From: Acidobacteriota bacterium
GTDB lineage: Bacteria; Acidobacteriota; Terriglobia; Terriglobales; Acidobacteriaceae
Reading direction: 5' to 3'
DNA: 64,000 bases
Assembly: GCA_021792135.1 (NCBI GenBank)
Contig: JAJYVF010000022.1
Location: 31,214-95,213, forward strand
Part shown: in pieces, positions 39,506 to 48,857 of the stretch
How positions within the stretch are numbered: the stretch's first letter is position 1
Layout of the letters: every line of letters starts with the position of its first letter
Translations under genes and position numbers: made by a program
The notes under the pieces: model-generated
Database searches by the model: none
What the model was told of the DNA's origin: nothing
Seen by the model: only the letters and a program-made list of their open reading frames with translations

Positions 39506-40219
39506 TCAGAAGTAACGCAGCAGATCTCCGAAGCTCGGCATTTCCAGCAGAAGCTGTCCCTCCGGAGCGGCATCGAGGTGCTCGTGCTCCAGCACCCAGG
39601 TGTGGGGATGGTGGATATAGACCGCGTGCAGGCCGGAGGCCAGGGCGGGATTGATATCCGAACGCGGGCTGTTGCCGATCATCCAGGTGGCAGGCGGGGC
39701 AAGCTCATATTTCCCGCAGACGGCGCGGTAGGCATCGGGATCCTTTTCGCGCGGCACTTCGACGCCGGTGAAGTACCCGCGCAGGCCCGAGCGCGACAGC
39801 TTGTCGGCCTGCTCCGCTTCGTTGCCCTTGGTCATCAGGATCAGCCGGTGGCGCAATGCCAGTTGAGGGAGAGCCTTCGCCACGCCCTCGAGCAGCTCGA
39901 TCTCCTGGTCGGCGATCGACTGCGCGAAGCTCAGGATGCGTTCGTGCTTCTGCGGCGTGATGGGCTCTGTGGAGAGCCGCTGGAAGCACGTCATCAGAGC
40001 GCGGCGGAAGCTCAGCAGTCCGTAGCCGTGCCGGCGCACATTCTCGCGCTCAACCTCATTGAGCCTTTCGCGAACCTGCTGGCCGGTGTACTCCTTGTGG
40101 TCGAGCCAGGAGATAAAGGCCGCAATCGCGCGCTCGAAGTAGATATTATTTTCCCACAGGGTATCGTCTGCATCGATCAGCAGCGTCTGGCCGGGCGCGA
40201 AAGGGGATTGGTGTGTCAC
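39506..40219 (-). CDS. HAD-superfamily hydrolase
   Basis: Phosphatase-type HAD protein, about 237 aa. Motif I LLIDADDTLWENN, motif II LILMTKGN, a Lys in REKDPDAY and motif IV WMIGNSPRSDINPA are all present; a helical cap lies between motifs I and II. The substrate is unknown. The start is uncertain: GTG at 40219 is the last candidate before the domain, with no clear ribosome binding site; ATG at 40267 would add 16 residues. Confidence 0.8.
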   Translation of the reverse strand: MTHQSPFAPGQTLLIDADDTLWENNIYFERAIAAFISWLDHKEYTGQQVRERLNEVERENVRRHGYGLLSFRRALMTCFQRLSTEPITPQKHERILSFAQSIADQEIELLEGVAKALPQLALRHRLILMTKGNEAEQADKLSRSGLRGYFTGVEVPREKDPDAYRAVCGKYELAPPATWMIGNSPRSDINPALASGLHAVYIHHPHTWVLEHEHLDAAPEGQLLLEMPSFGDLLRYF

Positions 40220-40422
40220 CTTGTCAGCAGCGTAGCAGCTAAGGGGTGCTGACCTTGCTGGAATCATTGCCGATGGTGTCGGAAGCTGGTGCCGGAGGCA
40301 CAACTTTTTCGGTTGTTGCGGGTTCCAAAAGAATGGCCGCATCACCGCAGCCCTTCGGGGCCGGTCCGCAGCTGATCCGGCGCGACATCGTACGACTTAC
40401 GTTACCGGGGCCGCACAAGGTT

Positions 40423-41436
40423 ATGCGTTGTACGCTGAGATGTTTCCTGGTGGTTTTCCTTCTCGCCGGTCTGGCCTGCGCTTCGGCGCGCGCCGCTGCG
40501 GCGCTGTTGCTGGAGGAGCCCTTCGGCGAGTTCGGGGCCATGAATCCTACGGGCCATGCGGCGATTTATCTGACGCGGGTCTGCGCCGACACCCCGCTCC
40601 GGCTGCGTCGCTGCCGCGAAGGCGAGGACGGCGTGGTGCTCAGCCGGTACCACGGCATTGACGGCTACGACTGGCTGGCCATCCCGCTTCTTGCTTATCT
40701 GTACGCAGTCGAAGACCCCGCCGAGATCCCCGCCAGCGCAACGCCCGGGCTGGAGGTAAAGCTGCGGGACCGATACCGCCGCGAGCACCTCGAGTTCCTG
40801 GTTCCCGACGACCCGAAGCACGAGATTCCCCGCGGCGACTGGATCCAGTTGGTCGGCGCCTCCTACGACCGCCGCATCTGGGGTTTCGAAGTCACGACGA
40901 CTCCGGAGCAGGATGAGCAGCTCATCGCGAGATTCAACCACCGTCGCAATATCAGCCGCTTCAATCTGCTCTTCAACAACTGTGCGAACTTTTCTCAGCG
41001 GGTGCTCAACTTCTATTACCCGCATGCGGTTCATCGGAATTTCATCGCCGACGCGGGCGTGATGACTCCCAAGCAGGCAGCCAAGTCGCTGGTGAAGTAC
41101 AGCCGCAGACATCCTGAAACAGACCTGCGCACCTTCGTCATTCCGCAGGTGCCGGGGGCGATCCGGCGCAGCACCCCTGTGGATGGCGTGGTGGAGTCTC
41201 TGGTCAAATCGAAGAAGTACGTCGTACCCCTGGCGATCCTGAATCCCTACGTCACCGGCACGCTGGTGGCTGCCTATCTGGGGGATGGCCGCTTCCATCC
41301 CGACCCGCACGCGCAGGTCTTCCGGCCCGCACAGCAGTTCGAGCCGGGTGAGCCGGCAGCCGAGCAGCCGGTTGCCGCGAACGACGACACAGCAGCACCC
41401 GGCATGACCCAGGCCGCTGAAATCAGCCGACCCTGA
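40423..41436 (+). CDS. Secreted protein with predicted permuted papain-like fold
   Basis: A 337-aa protein with a signal peptide (MRCTLRCFLVVFLLAGLACASARA). I do not recognise a named family. The arrangement MNPTGHAAIYL near the N-terminus followed much later by FNLLFNNCANFSQRVLNFYYP resembles the His-then-Cys order of circularly permuted NlpC/P60 or YiiX-like thiol hydrolases, with Cys in NNCANFS as the candidate nucleophile. A hydrophobic stretch (YVVPLAILNPYVTGTLVAAYL) lies near the C-terminus, followed by a low-complexity tail. Start chosen at the signal peptide; the frame is open further upstream. Confidence 0.6.
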   Translation: MRCTLRCFLVVFLLAGLACASARAAAALLLEEPFGEFGAMNPTGHAAIYLTRVCADTPLRLRRCREGEDGVVLSRYHGIDGYDWLAIPLLAYLYAVEDPAEIPASATPGLEVKLRDRYRREHLEFLVPDDPKHEIPRGDWIQLVGASYDRRIWGFEVTTTPEQDEQLIARFNHRRNISRFNLLFNNCANFSQRVLNFYYPHAVHRNFIADAGVMTPKQAAKSLVKYSRRHPETDLRTFVIPQVPGAIRRSTPVDGVVESLVKSKKYVVPLAILNPYVTGTLVAAYLGDGRFHPDPHAQVFRPAQQFEPGEPAAEQPVAANDDTAAPGMTQAAEISRP

Positions 41437-41519
41437 AGACTGGCCGGAGGGGGCAGCAGCTGCCCTGAACCACTCCAGACCTCACCGCGTATCATCGTGG
41501 GTGGCCTTTTGGAGGACCC

Positions 41520-43604
41520 GTGCGACGCTGTCCGTTCTATGCCTGTTTTCTGCTGACCGCCTTTGCCGCAACCTGCCTGGCTCAGAAAGCCGCCGCCCCC
41601 GAGCAGGCCAAGCCAGCCCAACAGTTCAAGCCCATTCCCGGCTATGACCCTTCCGTGATGGACACCACGGCGAATCCATGCACTGATTTTTACCAGTACG
41701 CCTGCGGCAACTTCGCCAAACTGCACCCGATTCCGCCGGATATGCCGGAATTCAATCAGTTTGCGAATCTGATCGAGTTCAACAATCAGGCGCTGCGCGG
41801 CATCCTCGAGAAGGCCGAGGCGGCCCACGCTCCCGCGGGCAGTAACGAGCAGAAGATCGGCGATTACTACTCCAGTTGCCTCGATACCGATGCCATCGAC
41901 AAGCAGGGCCTCGCTCCCATCCAGCCGGTGCTGGACCGCATTGCGAGCCTGAAGTCGAGGCAGGAACTGCCTGCGCTGATTGCCGATCTGAACCGCATGG
42001 GCGTCGGAGTCTTCTTCGACTACGGCTCGATGCAGGACTTCAAGGACGCCACACGCGAGATTGCGTACATCGACCAGAGCGGCCTGGGGCTACCGGAGAA
42101 GGACTACTATTTCCGGACCGATGCCAAAAGCGTCCAGACGCGGCAGGAGTACGTCGCGCACCTCGCGAACATGCTGCGGCTGCTCGGGGACAAGCCCGAG
42201 GCGGCGCAGTCGGAGGCGCAGAAGGTGATGGATCTGGAAACGGCGCTGGCTAAAGCCTCGCAGGGGGTGGTGGAGCGGCGCAATCCCGACAACATCTACC
42301 ACATGATGACGCTGACCAGCTTCTCCGCTACCGCGCCTGCGATTGATGCGACGAAATATGTTTCGCTGATCGGCTCACCTTCTGTCCAGGATCTCAACGT
42401 CGTCGCCCCGCAGTTCTTCCCTGCGCTCAACAAGGCCATCGACGACACGGACCTGGCGACGATCAGGGCGTATCTGCGCGCCCACCTCGCCGATTCCTTC
42501 TCGATGCGCCTGCCGCAGGCCTTCGACGAGGAACACTTCGACTTTTATGGGCGCAAGCTCGAAGGCACGCCGCAGGAGCAGGCACGCTGGAAGCGCTGCG
42601 TCGAAGCCACCGATGCGGGGCTGGGCGAGGCGCTGGGCCAGGTGTACGTCGAGCAGTACTTCACGCCCGACATGAAAGCGGAAACCCTGCAGATGGTTCA
42701 CGATATCGAGACGGCGATGGGCGAGGACATCCAGCAGATCCAGTGGATGAGCCCGGAAACCAAGGTGAAGGCCGAGCAGAAGCTGCACGCCGTGGCCGAC
42801 AAGATCGGGTATCCGAATCACTGGCGCAGCTACGCGAAGCTGGAGATCCGCCCCGGCGACGCTATCGGCAACAGCATGCGCGCCCGCGAGTTCGAAACCG
42901 CGTATCAGCTTGACAAGATCGGCAAGCCGGTGAACCGCGAGGAATGGCAGATGACGCCGCCGACGGTGAACGCCTACTACGATCCCAGCATGAACGACAT
43001 CAACTTCCCCGCCGGGATTCTGCAGCCCGCCTTTTATGACAAGAACGCCACGGCCGCCACGAACTACGGACACATCGGCGCCGTGGTGGGCCACGAACTG
43101 ACGCACGGCTTCGATGACGAAGGATCGAAGTTCGACGCGAAGGGCAACCTCCACAACTGGTGGACGCCCGAGGACAAGAGGAGATTCGACGCGAAGACGG
43201 ACTGCGTGGCGAATGAATACAGCCAGTTCACGGCGGTTGACAGCCTGAAGGTCAACGGCAGGCTGACCCTTGGCGAAAACACCGCCGATAACGGAGGGGC
43301 GCGCCTCGCCTACATGGCGTTGATGGCGCGGGTTGCGCTCTCCGGCACGCCCGTTGCCGAAACCGCCGAGCAAAGAACCGAACAGCACTACACGCCCCAG
43401 CAGCAGTTCTTTATCGGCTATGCGCAGAACTGGTGCAGTAACGATCGCCCGGAGATGACGCGGATGCTGGTGCAGACCGATCCCCACTCCCCGGAGAAGA
43501 TCCGGGTGCGCGGTGTGCTGGTGAACATGCCGGAGTTCTCGCAGGCCTTCGGCTGCAAAGCCGGCCAGCCGATGGCTCCCGCCGACCGCTGCCGGGTCTG
43601 GTAG
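41520..43604 (+). CDS. Secreted M13 (neprilysin-type) metallopeptidase
   Basis: Zinc endopeptidase, 694 aa. It begins with a signal peptide (YACFLLTAFAATCLAQ) and the family start PCTDFYQYACGNF. The zinc site HExxH is in VVGHELTHGFDDEG, the third ligand Glu in LGENTADNGG, and the substrate-binding VNAYYDPSMNDINFPAGILQP cut is also present in the family order. GTG start with GGAGG 4 bases upstream. Acidobacteria carry many M13 paralogues; the substrate is unknown. A strong terminator follows. Confidence 0.94.
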   Translation: MRRCPFYACFLLTAFAATCLAQKAAAPEQAKPAQQFKPIPGYDPSVMDTTANPCTDFYQYACGNFAKLHPIPPDMPEFNQFANLIEFNNQALRGILEKAEAAHAPAGSNEQKIGDYYSSCLDTDAIDKQGLAPIQPVLDRIASLKSRQELPALIADLNRMGVGVFFDYGSMQDFKDATREIAYIDQSGLGLPEKDYYFRTDAKSVQTRQEYVAHLANMLRLLGDKPEAAQSEAQKVMDLETALAKASQGVVERRNPDNIYHMMTLTSFSATAPAIDATKYVSLIGSPSVQDLNVVAPQFFPALNKAIDDTDLATIRAYLRAHLADSFSMRLPQAFDEEHFDFYGRKLEGTPQEQARWKRCVEATDAGLGEALGQVYVEQYFTPDMKAETLQMVHDIETAMGEDIQQIQWMSPETKVKAEQKLHAVADKIGYPNHWRSYAKLEIRPGDAIGNSMRAREFETAYQLDKIGKPVNREEWQMTPPTVNAYYDPSMNDINFPAGILQPAFYDKNATAATNYGHIGAVVGHELTHGFDDEGSKFDAKGNLHNWWTPEDKRRFDAKTDCVANEYSQFTAVDSLKVNGRLTLGENTADNGGARLAYMALMARVALSGTPVAETAEQRTEQHYTPQQQFFIGYAQNWCSNDRPEMTRMLVQTDPHSPEKIRVRGVLVNMPEFSQAFGCKAGQPMAPADRCRVW

Positions 43605-43609
43605 AGCGG

Positions 43610-43640
43610 GGCCCCGGGGCAACCGGGGCCGCGGGTTTTC
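43610..43640 (+). terminator. Intrinsic terminator after the M13 peptidase
   Basis: 8-bp GC stem GGCCCCGG (43610-43617) with CCGGGGCC (43623-43630), followed by GCGGGTTTTC; begins 5 bp after the stop codon. Confidence 0.7.
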
Positions 43641-43755
43641 AGCCGCTCAAACGCAGCAGATTTTTTCCTGACACCCCGCCGCTCGGGGGGGAAAATACCG
43701 GCATCTGGCCGGCATTTGGCTGAGGCCTGGTTCCCTTTTCCGGAGGAGGGTTCTT

Positions 43756-45624
43756 ATGCCCACGTCCCTTTATGGCGCGGATTTCCAGGCAGTTCTGAAC
43801 GCGGCGACCCAGGCTGGCGCCCCTGTCAGCGGCGGCACCGCCTTTCCATCGCCCGCCGACTGGCGTGACGGCTGGATCTACTTCCTGATGATGGACCGCT
43901 TCAACAATCCATCGGCCGGACCGCTGCATATGCCTTACGACGATCCGAACTGGTATCAATACCAGGGAGGAAAGTTCTCCGGCGTCCAGGCGCAGCTGGC
44001 CTATATCAAATCTCTGGGCGCGGGTGCTCTCTGGCTGAGTCCTGTGCTGAAGAACGCGGTCTTCGATCAGGGCTCGTATCACGGCTACGGCATCCAGGAC
44101 TTTCTCAGGGCCAATCCTTTCTTTGCCAATAATCCGGCCAATGCCGATCAGGAACTGCGCGATCTGGTGGACGCGGCGCATGAGGAGGGTCTGTATGTCA
44201 TCTTCGACATTGTTCTGAATCACGCCGCAGACGTCTTCGCCTATGCCTCGAATCCGAACGGTGCCGACGCTCCGTACAGCAACACGCGGATGAATGTATT
44301 CTGGCGCGACGCTCAGGGGGCTGCCGTCCCTGCATATATCAGCCCGTCGGTGGTACCCACACCGAGCCGGGATGAGCTGGTCTGGCCGCTGGAGCTGCAG
44401 CAGAACGAGTACTTCCGCCGTCAGGGAAATCCCGAGCCCGGCGGTGACGATACGGTCGGCGACTTCCCTCCGTTCAAGCAACTCTCCACGTGGGAGAACC
44501 ATGTTCAGGCATTCCTGATCCGGGCGTATCAGTATGTGATTGCGCGCTACGACATCGACGGCTTCCGCATCGACACTCTGCGCTATTTGAAGGGCGACCT
44601 GCCCCGGCTCTTCGGCAACTCGATGCGGGAGTTTGCGCTGAGCATCGGGAAGAGAAATTTCTTCACCTTCGGCGAAGTGCTGGACAGCAGCGAGGAGGCC
44701 GATATTGCGCGGTTCATCGGCCGGAATACCACGACCCAGGCCGATGGCCAGACCGTAGGCGTCGATGCCGCTCTCGATTATCCGCTCTTCAACGTGCTGG
44801 CGCCGGCGGTGAAGGGGCTTGCTGCTCCCCAGGCCGTGGTGGCGATGTACCAGCTTCGCAAGCAGAAAGAGCAATACATCCTCAGTTCCCATGGCGATGC
44901 AACCCGCTTCTTTGTCACCTTTCTCGACAACCACGACATGAAAGCGCGCATCCGTTATCTGCCGCCGGATGGCGTTCCCCGCTATGACGATCAGGTTACG
45001 GCGGGGCTGGCCTGCCTGCTGGCGCTTCCGGGAATCCCATGCATTTACTACGGCACCGAGCAGGGCCTGCACGGTGCAGGCTCCGATCCGGCCGTCCGCG
45101 AAGCCCTGTGGGGCGGCCCGGGATTCAATCGGAGCAATCCGATCTTCTCGCAAATTGAGAAGATGTCCGCCGTTCGCGCTGCCCAGCCTGCTCTGCGTTA
45201 CGGGAGGTTCTATTTTCGGCCCGTTTCCGGTGACGGGAAGAATTTCGGTGTGTCGCCTACGGCTCCCGGCGTCCTGGCCTTTTCCCGCATCCTCAACGAC
45301 CAGGAAGTACTGACCGTGGCAAACTTCAGCACCACCACGCCGCAAGAGCTTTGGGTGATCGTGGAAGCCACGCTCAGCGCACCGGGCGATGCCTTTGCGA
45401 TCCTCTACAGCAATCAGCCAGCGCCGGCAGCCCCGAGCCAGGTGGTTCAGCGCGCCGCCGGAACTGTAACGGTCGACGAAGTGGACGGCTCGCAGGGCTC
45501 CGGGCCGCTGAACGCGATCCGCGTAACCCTGCAGCCGATGGAGACGCAGGTGCTCCGGAATCAGACCCAGAAAGGTCCGGCGGAATCGAGAGCGCCGCGG
45601 CCCTGGGCAGCGGAGGTTACTTAA
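43756..45624 (+). CDS. GH13 alpha-amylase family protein
   Basis: A 622-aa glycoside hydrolase family 13 protein. The four conserved regions are visible: DIVLNH (I), GFRIDTLRY with the nucleophile Asp (II), FFTFGEVLD with the acid/base Glu (III) and FVTFLDNHD (IV). It lacks a signal peptide, which suggests a cytoplasmic role such as maltodextrin, trehalose or glycogen metabolism rather than starch digestion; specificity is not clear. A C-terminal beta domain (from about residue 480) follows the barrel. The preceding GGAGGAGGG supports the start. Confidence 0.88.
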   Translation: MPTSLYGADFQAVLNAATQAGAPVSGGTAFPSPADWRDGWIYFLMMDRFNNPSAGPLHMPYDDPNWYQYQGGKFSGVQAQLAYIKSLGAGALWLSPVLKNAVFDQGSYHGYGIQDFLRANPFFANNPANADQELRDLVDAAHEEGLYVIFDIVLNHAADVFAYASNPNGADAPYSNTRMNVFWRDAQGAAVPAYISPSVVPTPSRDELVWPLELQQNEYFRRQGNPEPGGDDTVGDFPPFKQLSTWENHVQAFLIRAYQYVIARYDIDGFRIDTLRYLKGDLPRLFGNSMREFALSIGKRNFFTFGEVLDSSEEADIARFIGRNTTTQADGQTVGVDAALDYPLFNVLAPAVKGLAAPQAVVAMYQLRKQKEQYILSSHGDATRFFVTFLDNHDMKARIRYLPPDGVPRYDDQVTAGLACLLALPGIPCIYYGTEQGLHGAGSDPAVREALWGGPGFNRSNPIFSQIEKMSAVRAAQPALRYGRFYFRPVSGDGKNFGVSPTAPGVLAFSRILNDQEVLTVANFSTTTPQELWVIVEATLSAPGDAFAILYSNQPAPAAPSQVVQRAAGTVTVDEVDGSQGSGPLNAIRVTLQPMETQVLRNQTQKGPAESRAPRPWAAEVT

Positions 45625-45796
45625 GTGCTCCGGGAGGGGACTATTGCGAGCCTGGTGCGTTTGCCCGTCACTTAGAATCCGCTTACAGGAAGCAAACCGG
45701 GCGGTCCTATGGCCTCCTGAGGCTTGACAGGCCCGGGTTGAGGATTCCTGCGATTCGGGCCCTTGCTGCGGATTTCCCCAGCTGAGGTAAGGTGCC

Positions 45797-46705
45797 ATGC
45801 TTGCATCCGATCCCGCCTTTTACAGGGATCTCCTCTTGCATATCCGGGACGGCGTCTACTTCGTCGATCGGGAAAGGAAGATCCTTTTCTGGAATGAGGG
45901 CGCGGCCCGGCTCACAGGCTACTCGGAGCAGGAGGTCGTCGGCCGCTTTTGCCAGGACAATATTCTGGGGCACATGGATGGCTGCGGCAATCCGGTGTGC
46001 GGGCAGCATTGCCCGCTCTCCGATGCCATTACCGACGGTAAGGGACACGAGGCTGCCCTGTTCCTGCGGCATAAACTCGGGCATCGTGTGCCGGTGCTGG
46101 TCCGTGTGGAACCGATTCGGGACAAGGACGGCAATATCGAAGGGGCGGTGGAGATCTTCAGCGACAACACCGCTCAGACGGAGGCGGCGCGCAGAACCGA
46201 AGAGCTGAGCCGCATGGCGTTTCTGGATCATCTGACGCAGCTGCCCAACCGCCGGTTCCTGGAAATGGCATTGCAGATCGCGCTGGCCGAGTATCAGGTC
46301 CACCACAGCCCATTCGCCGTTCTGGTTGCCGATGTCGACCACTTCAAGGACATCAATGACCGGTTTGGTCACGCCTTCGGCGATCGGGTCCTGAAGGAAA
46401 TCGGCGCGCGTCTGGTCCGCTCGCTGCGTCCCAGCGACGTGGTTGGCCGCTGGGGCGGCGACGAGTTCGTGGCCATCGTCCACAACATCGGCGACGACCA
46501 GTTGCGCTCTCTGACGGAACGTTGTGTCGCCCTTGTGGGCAGGACAGAAATCGGCGGCCGGCAGGATGGCGCCGCCGCGATTTCGATCTCCATCGGCGCT
46601 GCGCGAGTTCGCGTGGACGAAGACCCCCTGGCAGTCTTCGCGCGCGCCGACCAGCTGGTTTACGCCAGCAAGGCCGCGGGCCGTGGCCGCGCCACCACAG
46701 AATAG
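45797..46705 (+). CDS. PAS-GGDEF diguanylate cyclase
   Basis: Synthesises cyclic di-GMP. The 302-aa protein has an N-terminal PAS domain (about 8-125) and a GGDEF domain (about 135-300). The active site is intact (GRWGGDEFVAIV) and an RxxD inhibitory site sits exactly five residues before it (RPSD), so product inhibition is likely. The PAS domain carries a Cys cluster (FCQDN..GCGNPVCGQHCP), seen in a recurrent subgroup and possibly redox- or metal-sensing (inference). No transmembrane segment: cytoplasmic. GAGGTAAGG precedes the ATG. Confidence 0.93.
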   Translation: MLASDPAFYRDLLLHIRDGVYFVDRERKILFWNEGAARLTGYSEQEVVGRFCQDNILGHMDGCGNPVCGQHCPLSDAITDGKGHEAALFLRHKLGHRVPVLVRVEPIRDKDGNIEGAVEIFSDNTAQTEAARRTEELSRMAFLDHLTQLPNRRFLEMALQIALAEYQVHHSPFAVLVADVDHFKDINDRFGHAFGDRVLKEIGARLVRSLRPSDVVGRWGGDEFVAIVHNIGDDQLRSLTERCVALVGRTEIGGRQDGAAAISISIGAARVRVDEDPLAVFARADQLVYASKAAGRGRATTE

Positions 46706-47077
46706 CCTCCCCTCTTCGTCTTCCGGGGCCTCGGATGCGGACCTGCGAGGAGGAAAGCCTCCCCCCCCGGTTGGGAACGGTGATCCGCCACAGCGCCCAA
46801 CCAAAGTAATGGCCGCCTGCGTGGATGGGTACCAGTCCTCCGATCCCGGAGTAATCAACCGGGAGAAGCTGCGGACGGGAAATGCGACCGCCTCGGCGCA
46901 AAATGCCGAGGGGACACCAGCTTCCGATGCGATACGCCAAACCTGCATCTGGTCTCATTTGCCGGTGCTGTCATCCAACCTCTGTAGCATTTTTTGGACG
47001 GAGTAACAATTAGTCACCTTCGTGGAGAATTCGGGGTTACTCTAATGATTGCGCAAGGCGCGGCAAGGAAGTCCCCT
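46706..47077 (+). other. Intergenic/leader region before a small secreted protein
   Basis: About 370 bp with no convincing gene. It contains a 7-bp hairpin CCTCGGC/GCCGAGG (46891-46911), a T run at about 46991 and an inverted repeat GAGTAAC (47001-47007) / GTTACTC (47036-47042) close to the next start. I compared it by eye with cyclic di-GMP and cobalamin riboswitch cores and saw no match. Confidence 0.4.
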
Positions 47078-47263
47078 ATGAAGAAGCATTTGCGGTTTCT
47101 GGTTCTCTCCGCTCTGCTGCTGACCGCTTACCCGGTTTTCGCAAGTGGGATTGGTCCGGGAGGCAATGATCCGCCTCCTCCCAGCAACACGACTTCGACC
47201 GTCTGGGCTTGTAGCACGACGGGAGCAGTCATCGCGACGCTTCTCGCGTATTTTGGTCTCTGA
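47078..47263 (+). CDS. Small secreted protein of unknown function
   Basis: A 61-aa protein: a basic N-terminus and hydrophobic core (HLRFLVLSALLLTA) form a signal peptide with a VFA cleavage site near residue 22. The mature part has a Gly/Pro-rich linker (GPGGNDPPPP), a Thr/Ser stretch and a hydrophobic C-terminal segment (TTGAVIATLLAYFGL) with one Cys. AAGGAA precedes the ATG. I do not recognise a family. Two unknown membrane protein genes follow on the same strand. Confidence 0.55.
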   Translation: MKKHLRFLVLSALLLTAYPVFASGIGPGGNDPPPPSNTTSTVWACSTTGAVIATLLAYFGL

Positions 47264-47347
47264 GCCTTCGCCGCGACGCAATCGGCGAGTTCGGGGGAGG
47301 CGAGGCGACCCGAACGGTAAGTGTGCCCGCCTGGGGAGCCGCGACCC

Positions 47348-48115
47348 ATGCACCTTTCGGACCTGGATAAAGTTTTATGGGCCGCGGGGTTTTTCCCCAC
47401 CGCAGCCCTGGTCGCGGTTCTGATCCTGCGAGGCCGCTGGAGGCAGTTCCCCGTCCTAACCTGCTGGCTGGCCTTTCAGGTCGCGCGCACCGTCGCGCTG
47501 TTCTCGCTTTATCTGCACGGTGCGCTGCACGGGTACGCCCGGGTTTATCTGACGGGGCTGTGGGTGGATTTCGCGCTCCAGCTGGGGGTGGTCATCGAGA
47601 TCGCCCGCATCGTCCTGCGGCCCACCGGGACCTGGGTTCACGATGCGAAGGCGTGGTTCGCGGCTGCGGGGCTGGCGGGCGCCGTCGCGGCCGCTCTCGT
47701 CGCCTGGTGGGTATCGCCGCCCGCGCGCACCGTCCTCTGGGCCTGGAGGATCCGCGGTAACCTGTTCACCAGCCTGGTGATCTGTGAGTTGTTCGTGGTG
47801 ATGAGCCTGACCGCGAACCGCCTGGGGCTGGGCTGGCGGAACCACGTCATGGCCGTCGGGCAGGGACTAACGGCATGGACCAGCGTGATGGTGGTGACCA
47901 CCGCGCTCCAGAGTTTCTGGGGGACGCAACGGCTGTTTTCCACCCTCGATCATGTGAGGGAATTTGCGTATACTGGTGCGACGATCTGGATGATCGTGCA
48001 GCTGTGGATTCCGGAACCAGAGCGCCAGCCGATAGCACCGGAGTTGCAGACCTACATTCTTGCGCTGCACCGCCAGGTCGAGTACGATCTTCGAAGGCTT
48101 GACGCTCGTAACTGA
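47348..48115 (+). CDS. Polytopic membrane protein of unknown function
   Basis: A 255-aa protein with about seven hydrophobic segments (for example FFPTAALVAVLILRG, AAAGLAGAVAAALVAWWV, FTSLVICELFVVMSL) and a cytoplasmic-type tail rich in charged residues. No recognised domain. Gene order small secreted protein, polytopic protein, single-span protein with gaps of about 85 and 50 bp suggests one transcript. The C-terminal HRQVEYDLRRLDARN could be a short amphipathic helix. Confidence 0.7.
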   Translation: MHLSDLDKVLWAAGFFPTAALVAVLILRGRWRQFPVLTCWLAFQVARTVALFSLYLHGALHGYARVYLTGLWVDFALQLGVVIEIARIVLRPTGTWVHDAKAWFAAAGLAGAVAAALVAWWVSPPARTVLWAWRIRGNLFTSLVICELFVVMSLTANRLGLGWRNHVMAVGQGLTAWTSVMVVTTALQSFWGTQRLFSTLDHVREFAYTGATIWMIVQLWIPEPERQPIAPELQTYILALHRQVEYDLRRLDARN

Positions 48116-48165
48116 GCGGCCGTTCTCTCCGGGTAACCGGACCGACCTGAAGAAAGGCGTCGCTA

Positions 48166-48708
48166 GTGTTGGCATTCTTCCTCCTCGGCGCGGTTGTCGT
48201 CATTCTTCTTGGAACTGCGATCAGGGCTCAGCTGTCGGCGGTCCGACTCGGCGGCCGAAGCTGGGAAGAGCTGGTATCAGCCCTGCAGCGCATCGAGTTC
48301 GATCAGGTCAGCTGGGTGGCCCGCGACTTTCTGGATCCGCGGGGAGGGCAGATCTCCCTCGAACCGAGGGACATGTGGCTGATGCTGGGCGGGCGCGACG
48401 GTCTGCGCAGGATGCGCAACAATGCCCGGCTGATGCTGCTGCTGGCCGCCCATGCCCAGCGCTGGAACTTCGACGAGGGGGTCATCGTGACGGAGCGCAT
48501 CCGCCGCGATGCTCTGCGCCTGCGGCAGTCTGTTCGCCGCATCGAAACCACGCTGATGTTCCACCGCATCCTGCGCGGGTCGGAGAACCTGATTCCCTTC
48601 CACCTGCACGAGGCCGCTTCGGCCTACTACCTGATGCGGCAGCGCCTGCTGGCCCTGTACCAGACCAGTCATGCCGGGCTGTATCCGCGGCTGGCAGAGA
48701 TCCTCTGA
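48166..48708 (+). CDS. Single-span membrane protein of unknown function
   Basis: A 180-aa protein with one N-terminal transmembrane segment (LAFFLLGAVVVILLGTAI) and a cytoplasmic, Arg-rich helical domain (GRDGLRRMRNNARLML, RIRRDALRLRQSVRRIE). GTG start with AAGAAAGG upstream. I know no family for it. It follows the polytopic protein by 50 bp and the two probably act together; it converges with pheT. Confidence 0.65.
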   Translation: MLAFFLLGAVVVILLGTAIRAQLSAVRLGGRSWEELVSALQRIEFDQVSWVARDFLDPRGGQISLEPRDMWLMLGGRDGLRRMRNNARLMLLLAAHAQRWNFDEGVIVTERIRRDALRLRQSVRRIETTLMFHRILRGSENLIPFHLHEAASAYYLMRQRLLALYQTSHAGLYPRLAEIL

Positions 48709-48857
48709 GATCATCTTCCCGGGTTGAGGCCCTGGGGGTGAAGGCCGCGGCGCTGCGTGGCGCCTGCCTGGGGATAGGAGTTCCGAACCCCACACCGGGG
48801 CCGAACCGGATCATTCGGCCCCGGGACAGGAAGAGGGGGGAGCCGCGCAGCGGATGC

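Noticed and set aside
46706..47077. Possible cyclic di-GMP or cobalamin riboswitch after the diguanylate cyclase gene
   Set aside because: The conserved cores of these riboswitches could not be found on either strand; only simple hairpins are visible.
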